A stretch of DNA of 64,000 bases. Source: Pseudomonadota bacterium. GTDB lineage: Bacteria > Pseudomonadota > Gammaproteobacteria > Steroidobacterales > Steroidobacteraceae. Positions 8,238 to 17,109 of this stretch are shown here, one piece after another. The position numbers were made by a program, and so were the translations under genes. The stretch's first letter is position 1; each line of letters begins with the position of its first letter. The stretch spans positions 167,255 to 231,254 of the forward strand of contig JAFAEQ010000033.1 of the NCBI GenBank assembly GCA_023423935.1. Reading direction: 5' to 3'. The notes under the pieces are model-generated. The model saw only the letters and a program-made list of their open reading frames with translations, did not search any database and was not told the origin of the DNA.

Positions 8238-8861
8238 ATGAAGCGTGTGCCGATTGCCTTGCTGACCCTGTTGTGCAGCCTGTCGTTGAGCGGGCTGGTG
8301 ATGGCCGAAGGTTTGGCCGAAGGCTCGGCGGAAGCCGGCCAGGCGAAGTCGACTCCCTGTGTTGCCTGCCATGGCATGAATGGCAACAGCGCCAATCCTG
8401 AGTGGCCAAGCCTGGCGGGTCAGCACCCCCAATACATCGTCAAGCAACTGAAGGCATTCAAGAGCGGCGCCCGTCAGAACCCGCTCATGACCCCACAGGC
8501 GCAGCCGCTGTCCGAGGCGGACATGGCGGATCTCGCCGCGTATTACGCCAGCCAGACGCTCACGGGGCTCGAAGCCGATGAAAGCAAGGTCGCGCTCGGG
8601 CAGCGTCTGTTCCGCGCAGGCGATGCGGAAAAAGGCATCGCCGCCTGCAATTCGTGCCACGGCCCGGCCGGTCGCGGTAATCCCACGGCGCTCTATCCGT
8701 CCATCCATGGCCAGCATGCAACCTACGTCGAGGCGCAGCTGAAGGCCTACCGCAACGGAACCCGACAGACAGATCAGAATCAGATGATGCGCGGCGTCGC
8801 CAAGCTGCTGACCGATGAAGAAATCGCGGCAGTCGCATCGTACGTCCAGGGTTTGCGCTGA
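8238..8861 (+). CDS. Dihaem cytochrome c4
   Basis: A 207-residue periplasmic electron carrier with two class I c-type domains. The signal peptide occupies residues 1-23. Haem-binding CxxCH sites are CVACH (41-45) and CNSCH (137-141). Candidate axial Met ligands are in PLMTPQ of domain one and NQMMRG of domain two. Cytochrome c4 passes electrons from the bc1 complex to terminal oxidases such as cbb3. The two domains are internally repeated (GLAGQHPQYIVKQLKAF versus HGQHATYVEAQLKAY). It is followed 28 nt later by the lipoprotein DsbA, a pairing seen in pseudomonads, and the two probably share a transcript. Confidence 0.93.
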   Translation: MKRVPIALLTLLCSLSLSGLVMAEGLAEGSAEAGQAKSTPCVACHGMNGNSANPEWPSLAGQHPQYIVKQLKAFKSGARQNPLMTPQAQPLSEADMADLAAYYASQTLTGLEADESKVALGQRLFRAGDAEKGIAACNSCHGPAGRGNPTALYPSIHGQHATYVEAQLKAYRNGTRQTDQNQMMRGVAKLLTDEEIAAVASYVQGLR

Positions 8862-8889
8862 TCTGTGGGTCTTTCGGCGGGAGTTGCGA

Positions 8890-9765
8890 GTGAAAAATCT
8901 GCGTTTGTTGTTCGGATCAGCGCTGCTCCTGGCGCTCGTTGCCTGCGGTCAGAAGCAGGCGCCCTCGCCGGCCTCGGCCGACCCATCCTCGCCTGCAGCC
9001 GAAGTGCCGGCCGCCAGCCAGACTGAAGGAGCTCCCGCGAGCGATCAGCCCACCGATGCGTCGGATGAGCAGGCGGCGGCACCTGCGGAAAACATCAGCG
9101 AAACTGATGATGGCGCGCAGGAAAACGTACCGGAAACGACTAGCTCGACCGTGCAGCCGGCTTTGAAACTGGGCGGTGGCACGTCGCGTCCCGCTACATC
9201 CTCCTTCAAGGAAGGCGCGAACTACTCAAAGGTCGTGCCCGCGCAGCCGACGACCGTGGGCCCCGGACAGGTCGAAGTGGTGGAAGTCTTCTGGTACGGC
9301 TGCGGTCATTGCTTTGCGCTCGATCCAGCCATCGAATCGTGGCGCAAGCAGGGCAAGCCCGGCTATGTGCAGTTCGTGCGCATCCCGGCGATGTGGAACG
9401 ACACGACGCGCATGCATGCCCGGCTGTTCTATACGGCTGAAGCGCTCGGCAAGCTCGACGAGTTGCATAGCGACATCTTTCGCGAGATCAACGTCAAGGG
9501 TAACGGGCTGAACACGGTGGCCAACATCACCGCCTTCTTCCGCGAGCGCGGCGTGAGCCCGGACGATTTCCAGAAGGCATTCTCGTCCTTCGCCGTGGAG
9601 AACAAACTCCAGCGCGCCGACTTCCTGAATCGACGCTATCGGATCGAGTCCGTCCCGACGGTCATCGTCAACGGCAAATACCGCACGGACGTCGGAATGG
9701 CTGGCGGAGAGCCGCAGCTGTTCAAGTTGATCGGCGAATTGAGCGCCTCAGAGCACGGCGGCTGA
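8890..9765 (+). CDS. dsbA: Lipoprotein thiol:disulfide interchange protein, DsbA-like
   Basis: A 291-residue DsbA-family oxidase. GTG 8890 starts a short signal peptide with lipobox LVAC, so the protein should be membrane-anchored rather than soluble. Residues about 22-110 are a low-complexity Ala/Pro/Ser/Glu/Asp linker, probably a flexible tether. The thioredoxin-fold domain follows, with active site Cys138-Gly-His-Cys141 (WYGCGHCF) and the cis-Pro loop VPTVIVNG. E. coli DsbA has CPHC; CGHC is the PDI-like variant and would be expected to shift redox potential. Upstream codons extending to 8815 overlap cytochrome c4 and are not part of the gene. It likely oxidises periplasmic proteins and could assist cytochrome maturation. 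Confidence 0.88.
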   Translation: MKNLRLLFGSALLLALVACGQKQAPSPASADPSSPAAEVPAASQTEGAPASDQPTDASDEQAAAPAENISETDDGAQENVPETTSSTVQPALKLGGGTSRPATSSFKEGANYSKVVPAQPTTVGPGQVEVVEVFWYGCGHCFALDPAIESWRKQGKPGYVQFVRIPAMWNDTTRMHARLFYTAEALGKLDELHSDIFREINVKGNGLNTVANITAFFRERGVSPDDFQKAFSSFAVENKLQRADFLNRRYRIESVPTVIVNGKYRTDVGMAGGEPQLFKLIGELSASEHGG

Positions 9766-9807
9766 TCGCGCGGGCTGCCCCCACTCCCGCGGCAGCCAGC
9801 TCGACCC

Positions 9808-10779
9808 ATGCTGAACATCTTCGTCCAGCGACCTCAGGGACTCGGTCGCCTCGCACCGCCCATCCCGGCGGACGCGATCTGGATCGACCTGCTCGAACCT
9901 ACGCAGGAAGAAGAACGGATCGTCGAAGGCGCCGTCGCGATCGAGATTCCGACGCGCGAAGAGATGAAGGAAATCGAGACGTCGAATCGTCTCTACGAGG
10001 ACAACGGCGCGCTGTACATGACCGCCACCGTGGCGGCCCGGCTCGACACACCGCGCCCCGAGATCACGGCCGTCACCTTCATCCTGGCGAACGGCCGGCT
10101 CATCACCACGCGCTACATCGACACCAAGCCGTTCCAGCAGTTCGTGGCGTACGCGGAAAAGCACCCGAATGCATGTCCGTCGGCGGTTGCTATCCTCGCC
10201 GGACTGATCGAAGCGTTCATCGAACGCATCGCCGACGTACTGGAACGGGCGGGCGGCGATCTCGACCAGATCTCAGGCAGTATCTTCATGAGCAACGCGC
10301 GCGGCGTCGCCTCACCGAACAGTCGCGATCTGCGGCAGCTCATCGAGCGCATCGGCTTCAACGGCGAACTGAATTCCAAGGCACGCGAAAGTCTCGTGAG
10401 CCTCGGGCGCCTGGTCATGTTCGTCCAGCAGACCGGCGTGATCGAGCTGTCATCGGAGCTGCGCAACCGTTTCAAGTCGATCGGTCGCGACGTCACTGCG
10501 CTGTCCGATCATTCGACCTTTCTCGGCGGCAAGGTCTCGTTCCTGCTCGAAGCGACGCTCGGCCTCATCAATCTCGAGCAGAACAACATCATCAAGATCT
10601 TCTCCGTGGCCGCCGTCATGTTCATGCCCCCGACGCTGATCGCCAGCATCTACGGGATGAACTTCCATCTGCTCCCGAACTTCCCGGGGATGTACAGTAA
10701 TTTCCTCTTTTCTATCGCGTTGATGGTCGGCTCAATGGGTGTCACGTACGCGCTGTTCAAACGCAAAGGCTGGCTTTGA
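9808..10779 (+). CDS. corA: CorA-family divalent metal ion transporter
   Basis: A 323-residue inner-membrane Mg2+/Co2+ channel. The N-terminal two thirds is the soluble alpha/beta and long-helix funnel domain. The C terminus has two transmembrane segments, with the selectivity motif YGMN at the end of TM1 and a short loop (HLLPNFPG) before TM2. It finishes with a basic tail (FKRKGWL), as is usual. Start ATG 9808 gives normal family length. It lies 42 nt after dsbA on the same strand and may be read through from it, though function is unrelated. Confidence 0.93.
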   Translation: MLNIFVQRPQGLGRLAPPIPADAIWIDLLEPTQEEERIVEGAVAIEIPTREEMKEIETSNRLYEDNGALYMTATVAARLDTPRPEITAVTFILANGRLITTRYIDTKPFQQFVAYAEKHPNACPSAVAILAGLIEAFIERIADVLERAGGDLDQISGSIFMSNARGVASPNSRDLRQLIERIGFNGELNSKARESLVSLGRLVMFVQQTGVIELSSELRNRFKSIGRDVTALSDHSTFLGGKVSFLLEATLGLINLEQNNIIKIFSVAAVMFMPPTLIASIYGMNFHLLPNFPGMYSNFLFSIALMVGSMGVTYALFKRKGWL

Positions 10780-10916
10780 GGGAATTAGGAATCAGTAATG
10801 CGTAGTCAGCAATGGACGAGGCGTCGCGCGAACTCCTCGATACCCTCCCTCCGCTTACCACGCATTCCTCATTCCCTCATTGCTCATTGCTCACTACTAA
10901 CTGCTAACTAAATTCC

Positions 10917-11753
10917 ATGGCTCACACAATCACCAGCATGGCGTTGTTCTGCGATTTCGAGAACATCGCATTGGGCGTTCGCGACGCACAGTACGCGAAG
11001 TTCGACATCGATCGAGTGCTCGAACGATTGCTGCTCAAAGGCAGCATCGTAGTGAAGAAGGCTTACTGCGATTGGGAGCGCTACAAGGACTTCAAGGCGC
11101 CGATGCACGAAGCGTCTTTCGAGATGATCGAGATCCCGCATCTGCGGATGTCGGGCAAGAACTCCGCCGACATTCGCCTCGTCGTGGATGCGCTCGATCT
11201 TTGCTATACGAAGTCGCACGTCGACACGTTCGTGATCATCAGCGGCGATTCGGATTTCTCTCCGCTCGTGAGCAAGCTGCGCGAGAACAACAAGACCGTC
11301 ATCGGCGTAGGCGTGAAAAGCTCGACGTCGGACCTGCTGATCGCAAACTGCGACGAGTTCATCTTCTACGACGATCTGGTGCGCCAGAACGAAAAGAAGC
11401 AGCAACGATCACGACGCAAGACGACGCAGAAGACTGCGGCCACCGGCACGCCGAAAGATCAGGTCAAGGTCGAGAAGACGGAAGAAGATCGCAAGCAGGA
11501 AGCGTTCGATCTGGTCCTGGACACCATCGAGGCGCTGGCAAGCGAACGCGATCAGGACGAAAAGATCTGGGGCTCGATGGTCAAGCAGACGCTCAAGCGC
11601 CGTAATCCTGGCTTCAACGAAAGCTACTACGGTTTTCGCACCTTCAGCGATCTGCTCGAAGATGCGAAGAAGCATCGCCTGCTCGATCTGGAGCCAGATC
11701 AGAAGTCAGGCGGCTTCATCATCAAGCGCATCAGCGAAGAGCCGCCCCGCTGA
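10917..11753 (+). CDS. NYN-domain (LabA/DUF88-type) putative RNase with C-terminal OST-HTH-like domain
   Basis: A 278-residue protein. Residues about 1-150 form a NYN/PIN-like nuclease domain with the acidic residues expected for the metal site: FCDFENIA, SADIRLVVDAL and SGDSDFSPLV. A Lys/Arg-rich linker (about 160-200) follows, then a small winged-helix resembling the OST-HTH/LOTUS RNA-binding domain (SMVKQTLKRRNPGFNESYYGF...LLEDAKKHRLL). By family knowledge such proteins cleave or handle RNA, but the substrate is unknown. The gene is preceded by a 'cattcctcattccctcattgctcattgctcac' low-complexity spacer. Its 3' end overlaps the convergent EEP gene by 23 nt. Confidence 0.85.
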   Translation: MAHTITSMALFCDFENIALGVRDAQYAKFDIDRVLERLLLKGSIVVKKAYCDWERYKDFKAPMHEASFEMIEIPHLRMSGKNSADIRLVVDALDLCYTKSHVDTFVIISGDSDFSPLVSKLRENNKTVIGVGVKSSTSDLLIANCDEFIFYDDLVRQNEKKQQRSRRKTTQKTAATGTPKDQVKVEKTEEDRKQEAFDLVLDTIEALASERDQDEKIWGSMVKQTLKRRNPGFNESYYGFRTFSDLLEDAKKHRLLDLEPDQKSGGFIIKRISEEPPR

Positions 11754-12744
11754 TCAAGGGCCCGGCGGATCGCATTCCGACGAAGCGCAGATCATTGATG
11801 GTCGGATAATGGTCCGAGCCCAGGTAAGGACCCGAGGCTACTTGGGTCACTTCCCATTCCTTGCTGCGCAGGCACTGATCGATCCGAATACCGAGCGGCG
11901 GGAAGAACGTCGGCCACGTCACTGGCAGACGATGCCCTTCGGCGCAGTCGCGAAGCTGCGGGTCATCTCTGACCGCCAGAAAATTGGGCGACCACGCAGT
12001 AAGGTTGAAATCTCCGCCGACGATCAATGGACCGTCCACTTGGTGCGCAAGCTGCAGCAGGCGCTCGAGCTCTGCGTTTCTCATCGCAACGTCGTGCGCA
12101 CCGATCGGCCAGTGCAAGTGCACGCCCATCACCGTGACTCTCTGTCCGCGCCACTCCATGACTGCCTTTGCGATCGACGCGCCGCCCGGGACGAGCTCGA
12201 CCGTCTCCGCGTGCACGAGCGGCCAGCGACTCAACAGCACGACGCCGTGACGCATGCGTGTCGTCGCGTACGCGTACGGATAGGATGGAGTTCGCTGGCG
12301 CAGCTCCGTGAGAAAAGATGGCGACTCGACTTCCTGCAACGCGATGACATCCGCGTTCGTGCCTTCGAGATACTCGGCGATGCGTACAGCATCCTCGTTA
12401 CGCCAATACTTGTTGAAGGTCACGAGCCGCAACGCGTCTGCGGAGCTCGCGAGCGCCTGATTACCGCCTACCCCGCTGTACCAGAGCACGCTGAGGCCCA
12501 TCAGCACGGCTCCGAGCGACGCGACGAGCGCCATCGACCAGCGCTTCGCAGCGAAAAGCAGTAGCGCACAGGGTACGAGCAGTAGCGCGTACTGCAGCCG
12601 GAAATGTGAGAACAGATCCGCGAACCACCAGAATCGGCCGGCCAGCCCGATCACAAAGGCGAGCCAGATCAGCGCCGTCAGTGAAGAGGCGACCCGCACC
12701 GGCAGATGCCAGGCCGAGCGGCGAAGGGCATCGTCAGTAGTCAC
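11731..12744 (-). CDS. Membrane-anchored endonuclease/exonuclease/phosphatase (EEP) family protein
   Basis: A 337-residue protein. The N-terminal 95 residues hold about three hydrophobic segments (TALIWLAFVIGLAG, YALLLVPCALLLFA, ALVASLGAVLMGLSVLW). The rest is a DNase I-like EEP domain with LVTFNKYWRN, the metal-binding Glu in IALQEVES, VHLHWPIG, GGDFNLTAWSP and the catalytic GSDHYP near the end. Other proteins of this membrane-EEP layout are annotated as nucleases or phospholipid/inositol phosphatases; which applies here cannot be decided. The predicted topology places the catalytic domain outside the cytoplasm (inference). It is convergent with and overlaps the NYN gene. Confidence 0.85.
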   Translation of the reverse strand: MTTDDALRRSAWHLPVRVASSLTALIWLAFVIGLAGRFWWFADLFSHFRLQYALLLVPCALLLFAAKRWSMALVASLGAVLMGLSVLWYSGVGGNQALASSADALRLVTFNKYWRNEDAVRIAEYLEGTNADVIALQEVESPSFLTELRQRTPSYPYAYATTRMRHGVVLLSRWPLVHAETVELVPGGASIAKAVMEWRGQRVTVMGVHLHWPIGAHDVAMRNAELERLLQLAHQVDGPLIVGGDFNLTAWSPNFLAVRDDPQLRDCAEGHRLPVTWPTFFPPLGIRIDQCLRSKEWEVTQVASGPYLGSDHYPTINDLRFVGMRSAGPLISGAALR

Positions 12745-12826
12745 GTTGGGAAGAACAGGCTGCGCTTGAAAGGACGCTTCTTATAGCGCGCGGCGCGCGC
12801 AGGCGCCATCGAACGAACTCGCTAAA

Positions 12827-13312
12827 TCACATGAGCGCTTTGTCGAAAGCCCGCCATCGGGTCGAGGCCCCGCGAGTGCGTGCGTAATACAGCTCGAGTC
12901 GGCGCACTCCTTTCATCTGCCGCGTACAGCGTCGCAGCTCGCGCAGGAGCTTCAGCAGCAACTGCTCCTCTGAACGTATTCCGCCACTCGCGTACTCGGC
13001 CGCGATGCTCAGATGCAGAACGTGGATGCTTTCGAGATCCGGCCGCATGTAGAGCGCGACGCCCACCGGGCGACGCGTCTGCTTCTCGATCGCGAAAAGC
13101 GCCTGAACATCGTTCATCCCGCTCAACGTGACGGTCAGACGCTCCGACGACGTGGCGACGATCTCGGGGGTCCCGAAGTTTTCCACCGCGGCGGCGATGA
13201 CCTCGGCCACGCGAATCTGACAGGAATTGAAGAACAGCAGCCGCTCGAGGGCGCCGCGCTGGCTTGCGTGGACGTGGGATCTGAACTCGATAGGGCCGTT
13301 CATGGTGTTCAT
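12827..13312 (-). CDS. Conserved hypothetical protein, possibly GNAT-like
   Basis: A 161-residue soluble protein of unknown function (a start at ATG 13303 is equally possible; an AGGCGAG-like site lies upstream of it). It has alternating strands and helices. A central VLHLSIAAEY strand is followed by a Leu/Arg-rich helix, and the C-terminal RRLELYYARTR resembles the end of an acetyltransferase-type fold, but I see no clear acetyl-CoA loop (Q/RxxGxG/A). The base composition matches the neighbours. It is divergent from the chemosensory operon across a 560-nt spacer, so a shared regulatory region is possible. Confidence 0.6.
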   Translation of the reverse strand: MNTMNGPIEFRSHVHASQRGALERLLFFNSCQIRVAEVIAAAVENFGTPEIVATSSERLTVTLSGMNDVQALFAIEKQTRRPVGVALYMRPDLESIHVLHLSIAAEYASGGIRSEEQLLLKLLRELRRCTRQMKGVRRLELYYARTRGASTRWRAFDKALM

Positions 13313-13872
13313 CTCGCCTGACCGCCGCAGCCGGCGCCTTTAAATAAGTGAGAGGTCGTCACCACAGGCGACCGATCATGAACGTCGGACTGTGACTTTG
13401 TCGAGCTTTTCGAGATCAATGTCGCGGCTAAGTGCTCGACGCATAAGGCTTTATTGCCGATGTACCCGAAAGACGACAGCGTGTGGGCCGCGCTAAGTCG
13501 CTGAGCCGTAAGCATGGGTCAAGGGCGGCCGGTGCCGAAAGCGGGCGGCTGTTGCAATCGGATCACGCTTCTTGAGTCCGGCGCCTCGCGATCATGGAGG
13601 TGTCAGCCTGTCCGGGTAGGCCACAAAAAGCCCGCGATGAGGACTGTGGCACGCGATGAAACTTTGAACTGGTGCAGATTACCGCTCTTAAAAAACGGGA
13701 ACTGGTTCGAGCTTAAGGTTTGAGCTTATTGTCATATAGGGGACACAGACTGCCCGATGCTGCCCTTTGCGTCGCTTGCGACGCAGAGTCCTCGGAAAGA
13801 GGTATCGGGCCAAGGCGTGCTCGCATTGGAAGATGCTTCAACGCCGACTCTTAGGTCACAGGGGAATCGTAA
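13313..13872. promoter_or_regulatory. 560-nt regulatory spacer with a predicted three-way-junction leader at 13752-13810
   Basis: No gene was recognised. Bases 13313-13740 contain no clear motif. At 13752-13810 a compact fold can be drawn: closing stem GCCCGAT (13752-13758) / ATCGGGC (13804-13810), inner hairpin GCGTCG-CTTG-CGACGC (13769-13784), and a second hairpin CCTC-GGAAA-GAGG (13790-13802). It lies 62 nt upstream of the kinase start and would be in the 5' leader. It does not match the c-di-GMP, purine, TPP or SAM riboswitch consensus sequences as I recall them. It may be a structured regulatory leader or a chance fold. Confidence 0.45.
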
Positions 13873-16164
13873 ATGGGCATTCTAGATCTCGGTCGTTACA
13901 AGGGAATCGTATTCGCGATCACGGGCTTCCTGGTGTTCACCGCCGTCATCCTGGCGATGAATCACGCCATGGTGGGACGTTTCGCGGACAACACCGCCGG
14001 CATCCGATTCCTGTCGCAGATGCAGACGCAGCCCAAAGCGATTCACGACGGCGCAGCGTCCGTTGCAACCGAACTGCAACGCGGCGGCAAAATCGAAGAT
14101 GCGATCGAAGAGATTCGCAAGAATGCGGCGGCTTTCGATCAGGCCGTGATCAGCGTCGGCGACGGCATGGTCCTCAACAGCGAAGGCAAGGCGTTGCAGC
14201 TCTCCGCTCTGAGCAGCGCCGAGTCCGAGGCGCTCGCAGCCAGCGCCAAGAAACTGTGGGACGGCTACAAGGCCAAGATGGATCCGCTGCTGCGCTTCTC
14301 GGGCTCGCCTTACGCGGCCGAAGCGCCAGCACCTGTGGCAGCACCCGCAGGTAAGAATGCTCCGGCTGTTCAGCCTGCTGTCGAAAAGTCCGTCGTGCTG
14401 AGCCCTCGCGGTCGCAGATTGCAGGCAGCCGTGACCGAGCTCAATGACTACAGCAGCGCATCGCACGCGCAGCTCGCAAAGATCGCCACTCAGCTCATGG
14501 CACAGGTTGAAGCCGATAGCGCAAGTCAGGCTGCCGTCATCCGTGCAATTCAGGTGGGCGGTCTTGCCGCAGCAGTGTTGTTGCTGGGCGCGATCTTCTT
14601 CTACTTCGCTCGTAACCTGCGCAAGGAAGAAGCGGTGTCGGCGCGGGCACGCAAAGAAACTGCAGACATCCTCCGCACGGTGAACGAAGGTCTGTTCCTG
14701 CTCGATAAGGATCTCAAGCTCGGTAGCGAGCGGTCGCTCGCCCTGAACAGCATTTTCCGTCGCGAAGACTTCACCGAACTCACCTTCGATACGCTGCTCA
14801 AGGGCATCGTGCCCGAGAAGACGCTCAAGACCGCCATGGATTACGTGGCGCTGCTCTGGGGTGAGCGCGTCAACGAAAAACTGGTCAAGACGATCAACCC
14901 GCTGAACGAAGTCGAAGTGCACTTCGACAATCCTGCCGGCGGCTTCGACACGCACTATCTGGAATTCGATTTCAACCGTGTGAAATCCGAAGGCTCCCTC
15001 TCGCACTTGCTCGTCACGGTGAACGACGTGACCAAGCGCGTCATGCTCTCGCGCGAGCTTCAGGAGTCGCAGGAGAAGGCGCAGGCACAGCTCGATCTGC
15101 TGCTGCGTATCCTGCACGTCGAACCGGACAGCCTCACGGGCTTTCTCACCGACGCGGATGTGTCGCTCAAGATGGTCAACTCGATCCTCAAGGAGCCGGC
15201 TCGCGAAGAAAACGCGTTCCGCGCGAAGATCGATGGCATCTATCGCCAGGTGCACGCAGTCAAAGGCGAAGCCGCAGCGCTCGGCCTCAAGACCGTCGAA
15301 CAACGCGCGCACGCCTTCGAAGAATCACTCAACGATCTCAAATCGCGCCCGACTCTCTCCGGCAGCGATTTCCTGCCGCTCGTGGTCAAGCTCGACGATC
15401 TGTTCAACCATCTCGCTCAGGTTCGCGAAATGCTCGGTCGACTGGTCGATCTCCATCAGGCGATCGCCACGCGCCGCACCGCCACTGGCGGCACGATCGC
15501 TCCGGAAAAAGTCGATGCATGGCTCGCCGGCAAGCACGATCAGACGATGCAGATGCAAGCGCTGCCTCAGCAGCAACAGAACGACGCGGAAGTTGCGGTG
15601 GGTCTGGAGCGCACGCTCGAGGATCTCGCCAATCGCGTCGCCGCATCGCATGAAAAGCGCGTCACGTTGAAGTGTGTTGGTCTGAACAACGTGCCCGAGT
15701 CCTATAAGCGCGCGGTCAAGGACATCACGATTCAGCTCGTACGCAACGCTGTCGTCCATGGCATCGAAACGCCCGATCAGCGCGCGAAAGCCCAGAAGGC
15801 CGAAAGCGGCTTGCTCGGCGTCGAGTTCACACAGCGCGGCAGCGAAGGCTTCGAGCTGGTCGTGCAGGACGACGGTCGCGGGTTACAACTCGATCGCATC
15901 AAGGAAGTTGCCGTGGAGCGCGGGCTGATCACGCCCGCACAGGCGGCACTTCTCGATCCGCGTCAGACGATGGCGCTCATTTTCCGTCCGGGCTTCTCGA
16001 CTGCCGACAAGGTCACGACGGATGCCGGTCGCGGCGCCGGCATGGACCTCGTTCGCATTCTGGTCGCAGAGCTCGGCGGTCGCGTCGGTCTTGCTTCTGC
16101 AGGCGGACGCTTCTCCAAGTTCAAGATCTGGCTGCCCGCAACGGCGAACGCCGCTGCTGCATAA
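13873..16164 (+). CDS. Membrane CheA-like histidine kinase (TM-sensor-TM-PAS-like-Hpt-HATPase)
   Basis: A 763-residue kinase, first gene of the four-gene chemosensory-like operon. It has TM1 at about residues 10-30, an Ala-rich extracytoplasmic region to about 225 with a Pro/Ala linker near 155, and TM2 at about 228-248. A PAS-like module spans about 255-390 (FLLDKDLKL...VNDVTKR), followed by an Hpt helix bundle with phospho-acceptor His461 in HAVKGEA. A CheA-type ATPase then shows the N box with Asn625 (LVRNAVVHGIE), QDDGRGLQ and GFSTADKV...GRGAGMDL. A CheW-like docking domain is absent, so it should work without the classical receptor/CheW array. It would phosphorylate the CheY-like protein 43 nt downstream and perhaps the receiver of the fourth gene. 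Confidence 0.88.
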   Translation: MGILDLGRYKGIVFAITGFLVFTAVILAMNHAMVGRFADNTAGIRFLSQMQTQPKAIHDGAASVATELQRGGKIEDAIEEIRKNAAAFDQAVISVGDGMVLNSEGKALQLSALSSAESEALAASAKKLWDGYKAKMDPLLRFSGSPYAAEAPAPVAAPAGKNAPAVQPAVEKSVVLSPRGRRLQAAVTELNDYSSASHAQLAKIATQLMAQVEADSASQAAVIRAIQVGGLAAAVLLLGAIFFYFARNLRKEEAVSARARKETADILRTVNEGLFLLDKDLKLGSERSLALNSIFRREDFTELTFDTLLKGIVPEKTLKTAMDYVALLWGERVNEKLVKTINPLNEVEVHFDNPAGGFDTHYLEFDFNRVKSEGSLSHLLVTVNDVTKRVMLSRELQESQEKAQAQLDLLLRILHVEPDSLTGFLTDADVSLKMVNSILKEPAREENAFRAKIDGIYRQVHAVKGEAAALGLKTVEQRAHAFEESLNDLKSRPTLSGSDFLPLVVKLDDLFNHLAQVREMLGRLVDLHQAIATRRTATGGTIAPEKVDAWLAGKHDQTMQMQALPQQQQNDAEVAVGLERTLEDLANRVAASHEKRVTLKCVGLNNVPESYKRAVKDITIQLVRNAVVHGIETPDQRAKAQKAESGLLGVEFTQRGSEGFELVVQDDGRGLQLDRIKEVAVERGLITPAQAALLDPRQTMALIFRPGFSTADKVTTDAGRGAGMDLVRILVAELGGRVGLASAGGRFSKFKIWLPATANAAAA

Positions 16165-16207
16165 ACGCCGCACGCATCGGAACTGAAGTACTCGAAGAGG
16201 GATATCA

Positions 16208-16627
16208 ATGGCGATCGCGAACGCAAAAGCTCAACCGTTGACGAACGGCAAGCTCAAGCTCATGATCTGTGACGATTCAAACATAATCCGTCGCAAGATC
16301 GAGCGTGAGTTGCAGATCGATCGTCTGCAGGTCATCGCAACAGCGGCGAACGGCAAGCTGGCTGTCGAAGCTTTCAAGAAAGAGCCTGCCGACGTCGTGA
16401 CGATGGACATTACGATGCCCGAGATGGATGGCATCGAGTGCGTTGAAAACCTGGTCAAGATCAAGCCCGACGTGCTGATCCTGGTCATTTCCGCCTTGTC
16501 CGACAAGGCCACTGCGATCGAAGCGTTGAAGAAAGGTGCGAATGGCTTTCTGTGCAAACCGTTCACGGATCGCCAGCTGACAGAGGCGCTTGAAGAGCTG
16601 TTGAGGGGCGCCGGCAATGATGACTAA
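16208..16627 (+). CDS. CheY-like single-domain response regulator
   Basis: A 139-residue receiver. It has the acidic pair in ICDDSNI, the phospho-acceptor Asp in VTMDITMPEMDG, Ser of the switch position in ISALSD, and the conserved Lys in FLCKPFTD, so all catalytic residues are intact. There is no output domain. A good AGAGGG site precedes ATG 16208. It sits between the membrane kinase and the CheX-like phosphatase, whose start overlaps its 3' end by 11 nt; the three together look like a phospho-relay module with built-in signal termination. Confidence 0.92.
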   Translation: MAIANAKAQPLTNGKLKLMICDDSNIIRRKIERELQIDRLQVIATAANGKLAVEAFKKEPADVVTMDITMPEMDGIECVENLVKIKPDVLILVISALSDKATAIEALKKGANGFLCKPFTDRQLTEALEELLRGAGNDD

Positions 16628-17066
16628 AGTCGAACTGGAAACTTTTGTCGAAGGAACGACGAATTATTTCGCGACCGCTGCCAACCAGCCTGCATCGGTC
16701 GGCTCGCCGTACATCGTTCAGGAAGGACGTCCCACGGTTCAGGAATTCACCGGTCTGATCAATATCGCGGGCAAGCGTCGCGGTATCGTTTACTTCACGG
16801 CTTCGCGACCCATGCTCACGGTCATGCTGATGCGCATGGGCGAAACGGAGCTCACGCAAGAGAACATGTGCGATCTGGTCGGCGAAGTGGCCAACACCAT
16901 TTCGGGTAACGCACGTCGCGATTTCGGCAAGGACTTCATGATTTCCGTGCCGACGGTCATCGCTGGTGAACCCGAGAAGGTCGCCACGCCGGATAACACA
17001 CGCTCGTTCGTGATTCCGATCAACTGGCGCAGCCATTCGGCGCAGCTCGTCGTCTGCCTGGAATAG
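16617..17066 (+). CDS. cheX: CheX-like CheY-P phosphatase
   Basis: A 149-residue protein of the CheC/CheX/FliY phosphatase fold. The diagnostic helix is DLVGEVANTISGNARRDF, with the paired Glu and Asn (ExxN) that coordinate and attack the phospho-aspartate, followed by the downstream Pro (ISVPTVI). CheX has a single such motif, as here. It probably dephosphorylates the CheY-like protein encoded immediately upstream; the 11-nt overlap of the two genes supports coupled production. Start ATG 16617 is preceded by GAGGGG about 10 nt away. Confidence 0.85.
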   Translation: MMTKVELETFVEGTTNYFATAANQPASVGSPYIVQEGRPTVQEFTGLINIAGKRRGIVYFTASRPMLTVMLMRMGETELTQENMCDLVGEVANTISGNARRDFGKDFMISVPTVIAGEPEKVATPDNTRSFVIPINWRSHSAQLVVCLE

Positions 17067-17109
17067 TCCGGGCAGAGACAAGCGACGGATCGCACCAGTT
17101 CGTTTCTCG

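Noticed and set aside
13585..13720. c-di-GMP or other known riboswitch upstream of the chemosensory operon
   Set aside because: Searched by eye for GEMM, TPP, SAM and purine consensus blocks; none present. Only an unassigned fold at 13752-13810 was kept.
13882..15312. 476-codon minus-strand ORF inside the membrane kinase gene
   Set aside because: Shadow of the Hpt/ATPase kinase, whose motifs are all on the plus strand.
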